Assembly: GCF_021023085.1 (NCBI RefSeq)
Contig: NZ_PGCK01000009.1
Span: 1-64,000, forward strand
Direction of reading: 5' to 3'
DNA from: Methanooceanicella nereidis
GTDB lineage: Archaea > Halobacteriota > Methanocellia > Methanocellales > Methanocellaceae
Length of the DNA: 64,000 bases
Shown here piece by piece: positions 33,832-43,925 of this stretch. The notes under the pieces are model-generated. The model had not been told where the DNA came from, did not search any database, and saw only the letters and a program-made list of their open reading frames with translations. Made by a program: the position numbers and the translations under genes. Within the stretch, counting starts at the first letter, position 1. Each line of letters starts with the position of its first letter.

Positions 33832-35373
33832 TCACTTTTTATTTATCACTGCGCTTTCAGGATCAAGGCCGCTCCACTTTACAGTATAACCAAGCAGCTT
33901 TAATACAGGATCGGCAGCAGATATGCCTTTTGAGTTGATGGTCTTTACAGCTTCATGATACGGCATTGTGTTTTTAAGGGACGTTTCCAGTCCTTTAATC
34001 AACACTTTACTGACGAGCTCATCGCCGGCGATCACATATCCGTTAATCCCGGGGCTCTCCGCATATATCCTGATCGAGTCCGAGGGGATATGTTCCCTTT
34101 CTGCAATAACTGCGACAGAGATGACATCACCTGTAAGAGTTAATTCCATGCCCGCAATTTTTTCCAGCCCCTTTCTTATCAGCACATCATCAAACTCTTT
34201 TAGCCGGTCCAAAATTTGTTTTAACGGTATCTTTTTATCAAAGAATATGACGTCCCCGATGATATCTTTTAGAGCATCGCATGCCATCTTTGAATTTACT
34301 AGGACTATCAGGTTCTTATCCTTTATCTCATGGAGTTTTTCGGATTTTTTCCTGAGATAATCCGCTGTCCAAAAGCCGGCTATCTCTATGTATACTTTGA
34401 TTCCGTCCTTCTCAAGTAAAAAGTCGGGTATGTAAAGACGTTTTCCCGTTATCAAAGGCTCGGGTTCTCTTATTATGCTCCAGCCGGTGCCGGCGTTGAC
34501 GAACGATTCATAAAACCGCTCTTCTGGCTCACTGTCAAAACTAATATCCTCCTGATACATCAGGTCACCGAAAAGGTGTCGGCAGCCTTTTTCTGACATG
34601 CGGAAATGATATATGCGGGGCTCTCCGGAATAGTCCTTTCTAACGATGGAAGCTTCCATCTCCCATCCCGGAGCCATCACAATAAACGGCAGCAGCCTTG
34701 CTAAAGAGGTCCCATATCGTTCCGTCATTTTCAGGGCGGATACAGGGCCGTCTAGGGATATTTCAACACGGCCGTCCAGATATCTCGCATCATACATCAG
34801 GCCAAGTCTTTTAACGTTGCGTAATATGTCTTGATGGTTCCCTGATGCTGTGAATCTGAGATCTACGGCTTTAAACAATAATGTCTGAGCTATGGAAAGA
34901 TTATACCTGTATACCAACTCTGCAGGAGTCAAAGGCGTGAACTGTTTCAGAAGAAGCTCGTTCTCGAGATCGGCATACATGGACGCTTCGACTTCCTTTT
35001 CAGTCATTTCCAGTATTCCTGCAGCTTCTTTTATGGCCGATGACCTCTGTGCATCTGATATCACAGGGAATTGCCTGGCTGCTACTCTGAAGACGGTCTG
35101 GCGTATCTCTACGGGGTCCAGAGAGCTTTCCACGACAAGCTCGCATCTTCTTTCCAGCAGCGCGACAAGGCCTCGTACAAGCCGGTAGTCGAATCCCTGG
35201 TCCTCCATTTCCTCAAGAATATCCTTCAATTCGCCCAGCTTCTTTCCCGTGCTGTCTTTGAAGATGCCGATCATATCACCGGCAAGCTCAAGGTACTCTT
35301 CCGAGGGCTCGATGAAGATAGGGGATATTTCGCCTCTCCATACCTTTGTCTTTAAAAGTTCCGACGGCAGCAT
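33832..35373 (-). CDS. Bax1-like nuclease (DUF790), partner of XPB
   Basis: A 513-residue protein of DUF790. In archaea the family is known as Bax1, an endonuclease that binds the XPB helicase and cuts near DNA bubbles. The nuclease-like region is at about residues 315-400, with Asp in YIPDFLL and Glu in IEIAGFWT, a PD-(D/E)XK pattern. The start codon overlaps the XPB stop by 1 bp, so the pair is translated together, as in other archaea. It would act in nucleotide-excision repair. Confidence 0.88.
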   Translation of the reverse strand: MLPSELLKTKVWRGEISPIFIEPSEEYLELAGDMIGIFKDSTGKKLGELKDILEEMEDQGFDYRLVRGLVALLERRCELVVESSLDPVEIRQTVFRVAARQFPVISDAQRSSAIKEAAGILEMTEKEVEASMYADLENELLLKQFTPLTPAELVYRYNLSIAQTLLFKAVDLRFTASGNHQDILRNVKRLGLMYDARYLDGRVEISLDGPVSALKMTERYGTSLARLLPFIVMAPGWEMEASIVRKDYSGEPRIYHFRMSEKGCRHLFGDLMYQEDISFDSEPEERFYESFVNAGTGWSIIREPEPLITGKRLYIPDFLLEKDGIKVYIEIAGFWTADYLRKKSEKLHEIKDKNLIVLVNSKMACDALKDIIGDVIFFDKKIPLKQILDRLKEFDDVLIRKGLEKIAGMELTLTGDVISVAVIAEREHIPSDSIRIYAESPGINGYVIAGDELVSKVLIKGLETSLKNTMPYHEAVKTINSKGISAADPVLKLLGYTVKWSGLDPESAVINKK

Positions 35374-36719
35374 TATTTATCCACCGCCTCGTTTCTTCTT
35401 CTTGAAGAGCCTTCTTCCATCGTGCTTTTCGATATTATCTCATACAGGACGGCTTTTTTATCGCCCTTTTTCCGCAGTATACGTCCTAGCCTCTGTATGA
35501 ACTCCCTCTTACTGCCGCTTCCGCTCAGGATGACGCCTACATTAGCGTCAGGAACGTCGACGCCCTCGTCAAGCACTTTTGACGTTACGAGAACCCGATA
35601 TTCCCCGGTCCGGAACTTTGACAGGTTAGCTGTCCTTTCATCCTTTCGTGTGGTATAGGTGATGAAAGGTATAAGGAACTCCCGAGAAATGCGATAGACC
35701 AGGTCATTATGTTCCGTGAATATCAGCACCCTGTCATCCGGGCCCGAATGCTTACTGAGTATTTCCGACAGGGTCTTAAGTTTGGACGAGGAATTTAAAG
35801 CAGTAAGCCTTGCCCTGTGCCTGGCCAGGATGGCATCTCTAGCGGCCCTGTCCCTTCCGCTTCTCATGACAAGTCTCTCAAAATCCCGGGGAGTCCTGAG
35901 TATGATATTATTATCGCTCAGGTATTTCCTGTAAGCGTCATAGTTCGTGCGGTATTGTTCCTCTTCATCGGGGAGTAATTTTACATGGATACGCTTCAGG
36001 TCAAAGTTCGCGAGGTGGACGCCCTCCATGCTCTCCACGCTAATCTCGAAAATCTTACCGCCTATCAGCCTGGAAAGCTCTTTGTGAAGACCATCAGGCC
36101 TTTCATAGGTGGCCGTCAGCCCCATCCGCGCGGGACATGCGAACATCTCGGCTATACTGGAATATCCCGGCGAAGGTAAATGATGCGCTTCGTCAAAAAC
36201 GATAAGCCTGAACCTGTTCCCGAGCTCTGATGCCCGGATATATGCCGTATCATAAGTCGCGACCGTTACAGGGCCCAGCTTATGCTCATCGCCGCAATAA
36301 GTTCCTGCCTCGATGCCGAACTCATCCTCGATCTTCGCCTTCCACTGGTCTAGTAGATCCAGCGTCGGCACTATGATTATAGCAGGATTTGATATGGAGA
36401 CCGCTTTTAATGCAATAAGGGTCTTTCCGGAGCCTGTCGGTAATACCAGGGCACCCCATTTTTCAGCCCTCAGCCATGCTGCGATAGCATTATCCTGATA
36501 ATCGCGAAGGACCGTATTCATCCTGAGCTCCGGGCAGGGCACCGGGTCGAGGACATCGTCCTTATATGAAAAACCGGATGCGTCCAGGTATGTTTTAATA
36601 TCCCTGTAGTACAGGGCCTGGGCACGGTACGCTTCCACCCTTTTGTCCCAGAATGAGTTAGGGACCTTGATACTCCCCTTTATGAGAATTGTGCCCTTAT
36701 CGAAGGTAAGATGGATCAT
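35373..36719 (-). CDS. xpb: XPB-type DNA repair helicase
   Basis: A 448-residue superfamily 2 helicase. The first domain carries the Walker A motif LPTGSGKT (~95), DEAH (~175) and the XPB-specific RED-like region. The second has LDEGVDVPD (~375) and the arginine finger in QRLGRILRKKG (~410). The length and domain order fit archaeal XPB. It is the first gene of the XPB-Bax1 operon. Confidence 0.92.
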   Translation of the reverse strand: MIHLTFDKGTILIKGSIKVPNSFWDKRVEAYRAQALYYRDIKTYLDASGFSYKDDVLDPVPCPELRMNTVLRDYQDNAIAAWLRAEKWGALVLPTGSGKTLIALKAVSISNPAIIIVPTLDLLDQWKAKIEDEFGIEAGTYCGDEHKLGPVTVATYDTAYIRASELGNRFRLIVFDEAHHLPSPGYSSIAEMFACPARMGLTATYERPDGLHKELSRLIGGKIFEISVESMEGVHLANFDLKRIHVKLLPDEEEQYRTNYDAYRKYLSDNNIILRTPRDFERLVMRSGRDRAARDAILARHRARLTALNSSSKLKTLSEILSKHSGPDDRVLIFTEHNDLVYRISREFLIPFITYTTRKDERTANLSKFRTGEYRVLVTSKVLDEGVDVPDANVGVILSGSGSKREFIQRLGRILRKKGDKKAVLYEIISKSTMEEGSSRRRNEAVDK

Positions 36720-36822
36720 TGTCTATAAAAAGGTAGGAAATTAAATAAATTTTCTGTAATGTAATATTCGACGATCATGAGAATCGTTAATATTTTGAAA
36801 TAAAAGGTATGGATTAAAAAGA

Positions 36823-37290
36823 TCAGTCAAGGATTAGTTTCACTTTATCCCCTATCTTTATCCCGTGTTCCTCGCAAAAACCGCCATTGACCTCTATCAC
36901 ACATATACATTCATCACATGGCTCCAGCGGTGTAGTATCAAAGGGTACTGCCTTATATTTTATATCTACAACGGTCCCGTCATCGTTAATATAGATCATA
37001 TCAAGCGGGATCAAGGTGTTTTTCATCCAGAAGGCGTGCTTTGCAGGATAGTCAAAAACGAATATCATCCCGGAATCGCTATCCAGGTAAGTACGATTCA
37101 TCAGCCCTTCCATCCTTTTCTCGTGAGTGTCGGCAACTTCCAGGCTTATTTTAACAGGCTTATTATCCGAAGTGTATACTACGGCATTAGGAGTGACGGA
37201 CTCCCATCCATATGAGACGAACTGAAACGCCATTATCAATATAATAATTCCAATAAAAGCGATAACTATCACTTTCAGAGAGTTTTTCAT
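36823..37290 (-). CDS. Membrane-anchored DUF192 protein
   Basis: A 155-residue protein with a single N-terminal helix (residues ~7-25) and a DUF192 domain outside the membrane (about 40-155). The family signature is visible as RMEGLMNRTYLDSDSGM and HAFWMKNTLIPLDMIYI. The role of DUF192 is unknown. A Cys pair (CDEC near residue 125) is unusual, and a third Cys follows. It is a single gene. Confidence 0.88.
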   Translation of the reverse strand: MKNSLKVIVIAFIGIIILIMAFQFVSYGWESVTPNAVVYTSDNKPVKISLEVADTHEKRMEGLMNRTYLDSDSGMIFVFDYPAKHAFWMKNTLIPLDMIYINDDGTVVDIKYKAVPFDTTPLEPCDECICVIEVNGGFCEEHGIKIGDKVKLILD

Positions 37291-37331
37291 AATAAGATGT
37301 ATCTTATCAATGGATTTAAAGCTTAACGATA

Positions 37332-38663
37332 TTAGATGCGTCCCAGCCTGGACATATATGAGGCCCAGGATAAGTATGCCTGCTGGAACTGGCCTTCACT
37401 GATCACAGGCTTGACCCCTTTCCACCTTTCCTGCAGGAAACTAATGCCTGCCGGGGAGTTATGTAAACACCTCATACCCTGACATGCTCCGAACCCGACG
37501 CGATTATATTTAGAGATATCTACGCCGTTTAAAAAGTCCATAGGTATGAGTCGATCGACAGCGCTCTCGCAGTTACAAATGATCTTTGTCGGTGGATCCT
37601 TCTTAAAAACGTCAGGCAACGGCGTTTTTGTGCTGCATTTTCCGCTGGCTCCGAGAAGCCGCATCGCCAGGTCCGAGACCTTCTCCGCGACAAGCCTGTA
37701 AGTGGTCAATTTTCCGCCGGCGACCGTGATCGACCCGCCGTCCTCCAGTATTTGATAGTCTCTCGAAAGGCTCCTGCCGTCACCGCTGCCGAGCAGAGGC
37801 CTGATACCCGAAAAAGCTCTGATGACTCGGGCATACTTCACTGAAGGCAGAAGCATCGAAGCTTCTCGTATCAATTCCTTAAACTCGTCCCTCGTCGGTA
37901 CTGTGCTTATCGAGTTTGAAGATGTTGTGCCTATCAAGGACGTCGTATGGCATGGGACAATAATATCGCCGTTAGTCGGCGGCCTCATCCGGTTCAGGAT
38001 AATATCGCTGACTCTTCTCTCGGTAACGAGTAAGGTTCCCTTATTTGGCTGTACAGGTAACGTTTTACGACCTGAAGACCTCAGCAGCCTCTCACATTCA
38101 TGGCCGGTAGCATTAACTACGATCTCGCCGGTTATCCTGCTCCCGTCGTCCAGGATCACTGAGCTTTCATCGATATTGATGACGCTCTTACCGATGATGA
38201 TCTCAGCCCCGTTCTTGTATGCGTCGTACATGTTCGCTAGTGTCAGAAGGAACGGATCAATTCTAGCGTCATTGGTCCGGATACATCGTATGGCGGCAGA
38301 GTTAGGGGAATCTGACGGGGATATCTCCTCTACAGGTATTCCCGATATTTTACACGATGGGATAAGAACATCCCCGTATGCGGCATCATCTTCTGTTATC
38401 GCTAAAAAAAGGCCTCCGGTATCTTCGATACATTCCGAAGCGATGTCTTTCAGGACAAGGTTCTCCTCAGCGCATTCTCTGGCAGAGCCGGCGTCCTTTA
38501 CGGCATATCTTGCCCCGGAATGAAGCAGGCCGTGGCATCTTCCTGTGGCGGACGCCGCAGGTGAATGCTTTTCTATGAGAGTAACGCTCATGCCTCTTAA
38601 GGTAAGGTCCCTGGCTATTCCGGCGCCGGTTATGCCTCCGCCGATCACGATAACATTTTTCAT
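37332..38663 (-). CDS. FAD-dependent glycerol-3-phosphate-dehydrogenase-like oxidoreductase
   Basis: About 443 residues with an N-terminal FAD motif (MKNVIVIGGGITGAGIARDL). The DAO-type oxidoreductase fold has GRCHGLLHSGARYA (~40) and ends in a Fe-S binding BFD-like domain (about 345-410) with CNCE and GFGACQGMRCL. This is the GlpA/anaerobic glycerol-3-phosphate dehydrogenase arrangement, although other 2-hydroxyacid or glycerol substrates are possible. An earlier GTG (38690) is open, but ATG 38663 gives the FAD motif at the usual position. No GlpB or GlpC gene is next to it. Confidence 0.8.
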   Translation of the reverse strand: MKNVIVIGGGITGAGIARDLTLRGMSVTLIEKHSPAASATGRCHGLLHSGARYAVKDAGSARECAEENLVLKDIASECIEDTGGLFLAITEDDAAYGDVLIPSCKISGIPVEEISPSDSPNSAAIRCIRTNDARIDPFLLTLANMYDAYKNGAEIIIGKSVINIDESSVILDDGSRITGEIVVNATGHECERLLRSSGRKTLPVQPNKGTLLVTERRVSDIILNRMRPPTNGDIIVPCHTTSLIGTTSSNSISTVPTRDEFKELIREASMLLPSVKYARVIRAFSGIRPLLGSGDGRSLSRDYQILEDGGSITVAGGKLTTYRLVAEKVSDLAMRLLGASGKCSTKTPLPDVFKKDPPTKIICNCESAVDRLIPMDFLNGVDISKYNRVGFGACQGMRCLHNSPAGISFLQERWKGVKPVISEGQFQQAYLSWASYMSRLGRI

Positions 38664-38920
38664 CCGTACTTTTAAAAGGACCGTATTCACATAAAACTTT
38701 TGAGGCGCTCTGCATCCTTCTAAGCGACCACTAATAATTCTATAAGTAACTCAAAAATCGCTAAAATCATTATGATAAAAATCATTTTCCGTTATTAGGC
38801 AAGCCGTTCATTTTTATCTTTAAATACTGGATTTATAGTGTAAAGCTCCTTCATGACATGGAAAGAATATATATGTTAAAAAATGGTATTAATTCCTGAG
38901 GAGCTATAAGGAACCAAATC

Positions 38921-39058
38921 ATGTCGTACAAAGGTGAGTTCTGTCCTCATGACCCTGACATTTTCTGTCAGGAAGATCTCTGCGCCAATTGCTTCATTTA
39001 CTTTACAATAATTGAGGCAAATAAGCCAGGGAGTAAAAATAGCGCCTTATGCATATGA
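38921..39058 (+). CDS. Very small Cys-rich protein (45 residues)
   Basis: A 45-codon frame starting at ATG after AAGGA eight bases upstream, with AT-rich promoter-like sequence before it. The product begins MSYKGEFCPHDPDIFCQEDL and continues with CANCFIYF. The four Cys (8, 16, 21, 24) and the His would suit one zinc or Fe-S site. Good ribosome site and compact metal motif support a real gene. I recall similar tiny proteins in methanogens, but cannot confirm it here. Confidence 0.6.
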   Translation: MSYKGEFCPHDPDIFCQEDLCANCFIYFTIIEANKPGSKNSALCI

Positions 39059-39143
39059 TAGGGTGACAGGGAACATTTTTATGTGATATTGTCTATTATG
39101 GACTTACAATTTTGAAATTAGTTATTTGATACAGTTTTTTTCA

Positions 39144-39704
39144 TCAAATCGTTTTAATATTTGAGATAGGAATAATGCCGTTATTCCTTATGGAATCAGA
39201 ACTTATCATCCTGATCCGGTAATCGGGACATTCAAGTATCTCCGAAGATATTTTTTCCCATCGCTCCCCCGGAGCCAGCACTATAGAAGAGCCGCCATAA
39301 TTCAGCTTGATCGTACCGTTATCCATGATATCTTCCACTATGAGGTCCCCGAACTTTTCAGGTGTCGAATATACCCCGAAGATCATGTTCGAAACTCCGT
39401 AGCCGGCATCCTGGACCATATTTTCCCCGACACCGAGTAATGCTTTTAAAGAGCCTTTATCCGATAACCCTATATTTCCCGTCAATGACCGATTCCCGGC
39501 ATCATAATGATATATGGAACCTTCAAGAGCCTGGCGGGGATAATCACCGCTGATAAGCTTACCCCGGGTATGGTTTAAATGCTCGATAAAGACTATGGAA
39601 TTTTCATTATACGCAGGAGCCGTTATCTGTTCATATGCGATGCATGCGCCCGGTAAAATGAGCATCAATGCGATAAGAGATGCCGTAAGCTTCCATTTTT
39701 TCAT
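39144..39704 (-). CDS. Secreted protein of unknown function
   Basis: A 186-residue protein with a clear signal peptide (MKKWKLTASLIALMLILPG, followed by a Cys-Ile-Ala-Tyr that could be a lipobox-like cleavage region). The mature part is mainly beta-strand and shows no recognised domain. It stands alone, convergent with the small Cys-rich gene across an ~85-bp gap. No function is proposed. Confidence 0.65.
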   Translation of the reverse strand: MKKWKLTASLIALMLILPGACIAYEQITAPAYNENSIVFIEHLNHTRGKLISGDYPRQALEGSIYHYDAGNRSLTGNIGLSDKGSLKALLGVGENMVQDAGYGVSNMIFGVYSTPEKFGDLIVEDIMDNGTIKLNYGGSSIVLAPGERWEKISSEILECPDYRIRMISSDSIRNNGIIPISNIKTI

Positions 39705-40152
39705 TCCAACATACCACCCGTATCATTTTATCGTGTTCGTGTTTTTCACCCGGCTTAGTATCCCCGGACAGGCAAAGGACACGTAATACATGTTTTTGGG
39801 ACGTTGTTTCATGAGACCATGCGGTATCGGCTAAACCCGGTCATGGGCGCATCCATTGACCGTTGCCAGAAATTTTTGAATATCCGAAAAAACATACTTA
39901 AAGCATATGGCCCTCAGGGGTGCCGGGAATATCCTAAATGATGTTATTGAGAATGGAACGATAAAAATTATTTCCAAATTTTTATTTAATTCCATGATTT
40001 AGTGTATATTTGGTATGGATATATAAGTAATCATTAATTATATCGACGATAACAGCATTTATCGATTAAATTTGGATTATAATAAATCGACAATTTATAG
40101 ATTCTGTATCAATTGCTCAAAAATATATGTAAAAAAGATGAATAGAAGATGC
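39705..40152. promoter_or_regulatory. 448-bp intergenic region, mainly promoter-like AT-rich DNA
   Basis: It lies upstream of the secreted-protein gene and downstream of the hexuloisomerase gene. The part 39960-40150 is extremely AT-rich with several TATA-like words. A 31-codon frame near 39907 has no ribosome site and was not accepted. No RNA structure is recognised. Confidence 0.45.
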
Positions 40153-40806
40153 TCATTCAAGAACAGTGTGTCTCATCTTTAGATGAGATTCGTCAACGCC
40201 CTTGACGATCATCAGCTTTGCTATGAAACTGTCTAAGAATACTGCTGTCGTGAGCTCGAAAACGGTCCCCAGCGGAGTGAGGGATTTATGGTCGCCGCTT
40301 AGCTGCCTTTCCATATACTCCGTCTCATTAGTGCGCCTGGAGTTTGAGTCGACCAATACGACAAGGTCTGACATCCTTCCGAGCACGGACTCCCTGTTAG
40401 ACGTTACCGTTATGACCTTTACATTTAGCTTCTTACATATCTCTCCGAACTCGGATATTGTACGGGTGTTACCTGAGCCGGATATCGCGATCACGACATC
40501 GCCTGCCGATACAGCAGGGGTTATGATCTCGCCTACGACATATACCTGGTACCCGATATGCATCAATCTCATGGCAAAGGACTTTGCTACAAGGCCGCTT
40601 CTCCCGGCCCCCATTACAAAAATACGATTGGCGGAGTTTAAAAGGTTCGCAAATTCATCCATGGTCTCATCATCGATGGACTCGGACATATTCCTGAGAT
40701 GATCGGCCAGTACATTAATAGTCGCATGCATTATCCGGTTAGAATCTAATGATTTATTATCAATATACTTGGGGTCTTGAGGTGCTTTAACGGTCAAATC
40801 TTGCAT
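40153..40806 (-). CDS. hxlB: 6-phospho-3-hexuloisomerase (SIS domain)
   Basis: A 217-residue SIS-domain protein. The motifs FVMGAGRSGLVAKSFAMRLMH (about residues 61-81) and AISGSGNTRTISE (~109-121) match PHI. This enzyme interconverts fructose 6-phosphate and hexulose 6-phosphate in the ribulose-monophosphate route. In archaea that route supplies ribose and handles formaldehyde. The partner synthase is not adjacent, and no fusion is present. The gene appears single. Confidence 0.88.
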   Translation of the reverse strand: MQDLTVKAPQDPKYIDNKSLDSNRIMHATINVLADHLRNMSESIDDETMDEFANLLNSANRIFVMGAGRSGLVAKSFAMRLMHIGYQVYVVGEIITPAVSAGDVVIAISGSGNTRTISEFGEICKKLNVKVITVTSNRESVLGRMSDLVVLVDSNSRRTNETEYMERQLSGDHKSLTPLGTVFELTTAVFLDSFIAKLMIVKGVDESHLKMRHTVLE

Positions 40807-40973
40807 ATTACGGCCTCTAATCGTTTAGGGTGCGTCGATGGTTGTGCAATTATTTGAAGAACTCCTTTAAATAGCTTTTCCATAAAAACACCCTGCAGGA
40901 CAAACGAATAAAATAGACGCACATTTATAATCTATTGTAAATTATTTTCCCGTAACGCTTCTAAAATAGACCG

Positions 40974-41408
40974 TTAGTTTTCCTTGTTAGCCTCTATCAC
41001 CTGAAGCCGCCAGCTATTGCATGCGCTTAACTCTTCAAACAGCTGGTTTATCTTTGGCTCGTTACCGTCCCACAGCAGGGAAAGGTCAGTGTCGGCGGCC
41101 TTCAGTTTCTCGATGATGCTTATCGCAAGCCTTCTCAGTGCTTTTTTCCTGGAGAAAGGCACATTGAATATCGTCTTATAGCCCTCATCGGATTTTGAAT
41201 AGGAGACCACGACATAATCATCCATCCGGTAGCGGTTAATGTCTGAGTAAGGGCAGATAGTCTCATACTCATAGAAAAGTGTCGAATCGACCTTTGAAAA
41301 TGATAAAAGGATGCTTGCGAGGGTGTCCCTTTCGACATCCTTCCTGAGATATATCGTGACCTTGCCGATCGTACAGGTGATACGGGCACTCTTATCATGA
41401 CGCTCCAT
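40974..41408 (-). CDS. Hypothetical 144-residue protein
   Basis: A soluble alpha/beta protein with no recognised domain. The N-terminal half is strand-rich (ITCTIGKVTIYLRKDV...), the C-terminal half is helical with a basic segment (SRKKALRRLAISIIEKL). It has two separated Cys and no clear metal site. It stands between the hexuloisomerase gene and a small Cys-containing gene in the same direction. Confidence 0.6.
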   Translation of the reverse strand: MERHDKSARITCTIGKVTIYLRKDVERDTLASILLSFSKVDSTLFYEYETICPYSDINRYRMDDYVVVSYSKSDEGYKTIFNVPFSRKKALRRLAISIIEKLKAADTDLSLLWDGNEPKINQLFEELSACNSWRLQVIEANKEN

Positions 41409-41512
41409 GATATAAAGCGTCGTGTCGGTCTTTGTATCTATCTCAGCTGTCGTGATACTTCCCCCGCTTATGCAAATATTCAGCGTTTACACTATGACAT
41501 GTTCTAAGGAAT

Positions 41513-41758
41513 TTAATGATATTTATCTAATATATCTGATAGTTTTCGCCTGGTCTCAACGGGTATCGCATCAGGGCTCGTGGCTATGGCACCGCAGAGC
41601 GCGCTCTGGCACCTGCAGGAGCTGATCTCAGGTATCCGGGTGATTGACTCTTTAATGATGTCCTGTACCGCTTTTTCATTTTTCACTGCATTTTCTATGA
41701 CCTGCTCTTTTGATAGAAAAGTGGAAAATGAGACTATAATAAAAAATAAAGGCATCAA
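41513..41758 (-). CDS. Small protein with a Cys-x-Cys motif (start uncertain)
   Basis: The frame gives up to 81 residues, but its first ~14 codons lie in the metG terminator and U-run, so the real start is probably later, perhaps a GTG near 41685. The body (SKEQVIENAVKNEKAVQDII...) is a helical stretch followed by a Cys-rich turn SSCRCQSALCG and a second helix. The sequence looks conserved in character, with good codon use, but I cannot name a family. Confidence 0.45.
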   Translation of the reverse strand: MMPLFFIIVSFSTFLSKEQVIENAVKNEKAVQDIIKESITRIPEISSCRCQSALCGAIATSPDAIPVETRRKLSDILDKYH

Positions 41759-41766
41759 GAGATGCC
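41751..41766 (-). terminator. Intrinsic-type terminator of metG
   Basis: On the minus strand GGCATC-TCTT-GATGCC forms a 6-bp stem immediately followed by TTTATTTTTT. It lies 8 bp after the metG stop codon. Confidence 0.75.
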
Positions 41767-41773
41767 CAACATT

Positions 41774-43804
41774 TTACCTTACTTTAGCGCCCGGCTCTGA
41801 AGACTTCTCCGGCACAAGCAGAGTCGCGCCATGGGAATCAGCCGCGAGTATCATGCCATTCGATTCAATGCCCATGATCTTTGCAGGCTTCAGGTTGGCG
41901 ATGACTATCACGGTCTTGCCGACCATCTCTTCCGGCGTGTACTGTTCTGCTATTCCCGACAGTATCTGGCGGGGCTGAGGCTCACCGAGGTCGACCATGT
42001 TCTTCAAGAGCTTTTTGCTTCCCTTGACACGCTCGCTCGCTAATATCTTACCCACTCTAAGGTCCATCTTCGCGAAATCGTCGATGGTTATGATCTCCGG
42101 CTTCTGCTCCTCTTCGGCCTTCTTGCCTGCGCCTTTCGCGTCCGCCGCCCTGACCCTGTCCTCGAGTATTTTTTCCATCTCCGCTATCTTTTTATCCTCC
42201 AGTTTTGAGAACAGAATGGCAGGCTTGCCTCTCTTTAAGCCGGCATCATACGGAACTAAAGCATCGTCGATCGTAGCGTTGACCAGCGAGCCTTTCTCAT
42301 AGCCGATCATCGTCCATATCTCTTCTGCCTTTTCAGGTATGGTCGGCTCTGCAAGTATAGCCAGTGCCTTTACTATCTGCATACAGTTATACAGTACTGC
42401 CTCGCAAGCCGCGGGATCCTCTTTTATGAGTTTCCAGGGCTCATGGCTCTGGAAATAGGTATTTCCAAAGTCCGCCAGAGTGATTATCGAGTCGCAGATC
42501 TTCTTGAACTCGTAGTTATCCAGCTCTGACTTTGTCACATCCGCTGCGATCTTTATAGCGTCCATGACGCCCGGCTCTATCTCTCCCTTGATGTCGACGT
42601 TCTTAGACTCGATGAACGTGAGCACCCTGTTCACGAAATTGCCGAAGCTTCCTACAAGCTCTTTATTGACCTTCATCTGGAACTCTTTCCAGGAGAAGTT
42701 TATGTCTTTGGTATGGGACGTGTAGCTAAGGATATAGTACCTGAGAAGGTCGGGATGGAAACCGTGTGCGAGATAGTCGTCCTGGACCCATACTATGTAG
42801 CCTCTGCTCTTAGAGAATTTTTTATCGTTGACCTTGATCATTCCCGAAGCGACAACACCCCACGGAAGAGTGTAGTTCGCCCCCTTTAGCATCGCGGGCC
42901 AGAATATGCAGTGGTGGTAGATTATGTCCCCGCCTATGAAATGTATGATACGGGAGTCGCCTTTCCAGATCTCCTCCCAGTTCCTGCCCGCCGATCTCAT
43001 ATATTCCTCGGTGAAGGCGATATACCCTATCGGAGCATCCACCCACACGTATACGACAAGCTCATCATGCCCGGGGTATTTGACACCCCATTCAAGGTTC
43101 CTGGTTATGCACCAGTCTTTAAGGTCTTTCGCCCATTCCTTCGCATAGTTTACTGCATTGGGTGTCGCGTGCAGCGTATCAAGATACTCCGTCAGGAACT
43201 GCCCGAACTCGGATAACTTAAAGAAGAAATGCTCCTGTGTCCTCATTTCTGCATTTGAGCCGCATACCCTGCATTTCGGATCCTTGATCTCTCCGGGCTC
43301 CAGATGGCGCTGGCAGCCGATATCGCATTCGTCGCCCCTGGCGGTCTGGCCGCAGTACGGGCATATGCCTTCGACGTAGCGGTCAGGCAGCCCTCTGGCA
43401 CATTTGGGGCAGTATGCTATGCTGATGTTTTTAGGATAGACGTAGCCGTTCTCCTCCAGGTCAAGGACGATGGAACGGGTCCTTTCATGGTTGGTAATAT
43501 CGTCGGTGCTGCCATACCTGTTGAAATTTATACCCATCTTTTTAAATATCTCATCGAAATGAACGTGATATTTTTTAACCAGTTCAGCCGGCGTGATCTT
43601 CTGTTCCTCCGCATTGACCACGATAGGGGTGCCATGAGTGTCAGAACCGCAAACGAAAACCGTATCCTGGCCCATCTTCCTTAAGGTCCTCACGAACATG
43701 TCAGCCGGTATATACGTCCTGAGGTGGCCGATGTGACAGGAGCCGTTGGCGTACGGCAGCCCGCAGGTCACCAATACTGGTTGTTTGCAAGGGAAGTTTG
43801 ACAT
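41774..43804 (-). CDS. metG: Methionyl-tRNA synthetase with C-terminal tRNA-binding domain
   Basis: A 676-residue class I synthetase. HIGH is at ~22-25, and the two zinc knuckles are at about 138-190 (CPKC..., CPYC..., CRVC...). The KMSKS loop appears as KKFSKS (~335). The anticodon domain is followed by an EMAP/Trbp111-like OB domain (about 575-676; [14 protein letters not shown]). The fusion of the tRNA-binding domain is common but not universal in archaea, where it can be a separate gene. It is transcribed alone and ends at the terminator just downstream. Confidence 0.95.
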   Translation of the reverse strand: MSNFPCKQPVLVTCGLPYANGSCHIGHLRTYIPADMFVRTLRKMGQDTVFVCGSDTHGTPIVVNAEEQKITPAELVKKYHVHFDEIFKKMGINFNRYGSTDDITNHERTRSIVLDLEENGYVYPKNISIAYCPKCARGLPDRYVEGICPYCGQTARGDECDIGCQRHLEPGEIKDPKCRVCGSNAEMRTQEHFFFKLSEFGQFLTEYLDTLHATPNAVNYAKEWAKDLKDWCITRNLEWGVKYPGHDELVVYVWVDAPIGYIAFTEEYMRSAGRNWEEIWKGDSRIIHFIGGDIIYHHCIFWPAMLKGANYTLPWGVVASGMIKVNDKKFSKSRGYIVWVQDDYLAHGFHPDLLRYYILSYTSHTKDINFSWKEFQMKVNKELVGSFGNFVNRVLTFIESKNVDIKGEIEPGVMDAIKIAADVTKSELDNYEFKKICDSIITLADFGNTYFQSHEPWKLIKEDPAACEAVLYNCMQIVKALAILAEPTIPEKAEEIWTMIGYEKGSLVNATIDDALVPYDAGLKRGKPAILFSKLEDKKIAEMEKILEDRVRAADAKGAGKKAEEEQKPEIITIDDFAKMDLRVGKILASERVKGSKKLLKNMVDLGEPQPRQILSGIAEQYTPEEMVGKTVIVIANLKPAKIMGIESNGMILAADSHGATLLVPEKSSEPGAKVR

Positions 43805-43925
43805 TAATATTCTCCTCTATATGTTTATGTCATTAAGATACTGATCAGTTATAAACGAACTAAATCCAGTATACGTGGCTAGTATAGTATAAAGGTTACT
43901 ATGCTATCGGGTATAGATACGAAGC

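Noticed and set aside
39907-40002. 31-codon frame near the hexuloisomerase gene
   Set aside because: No ribosome site, no metal or membrane motif, and it ends in AT-rich promoter-like DNA.
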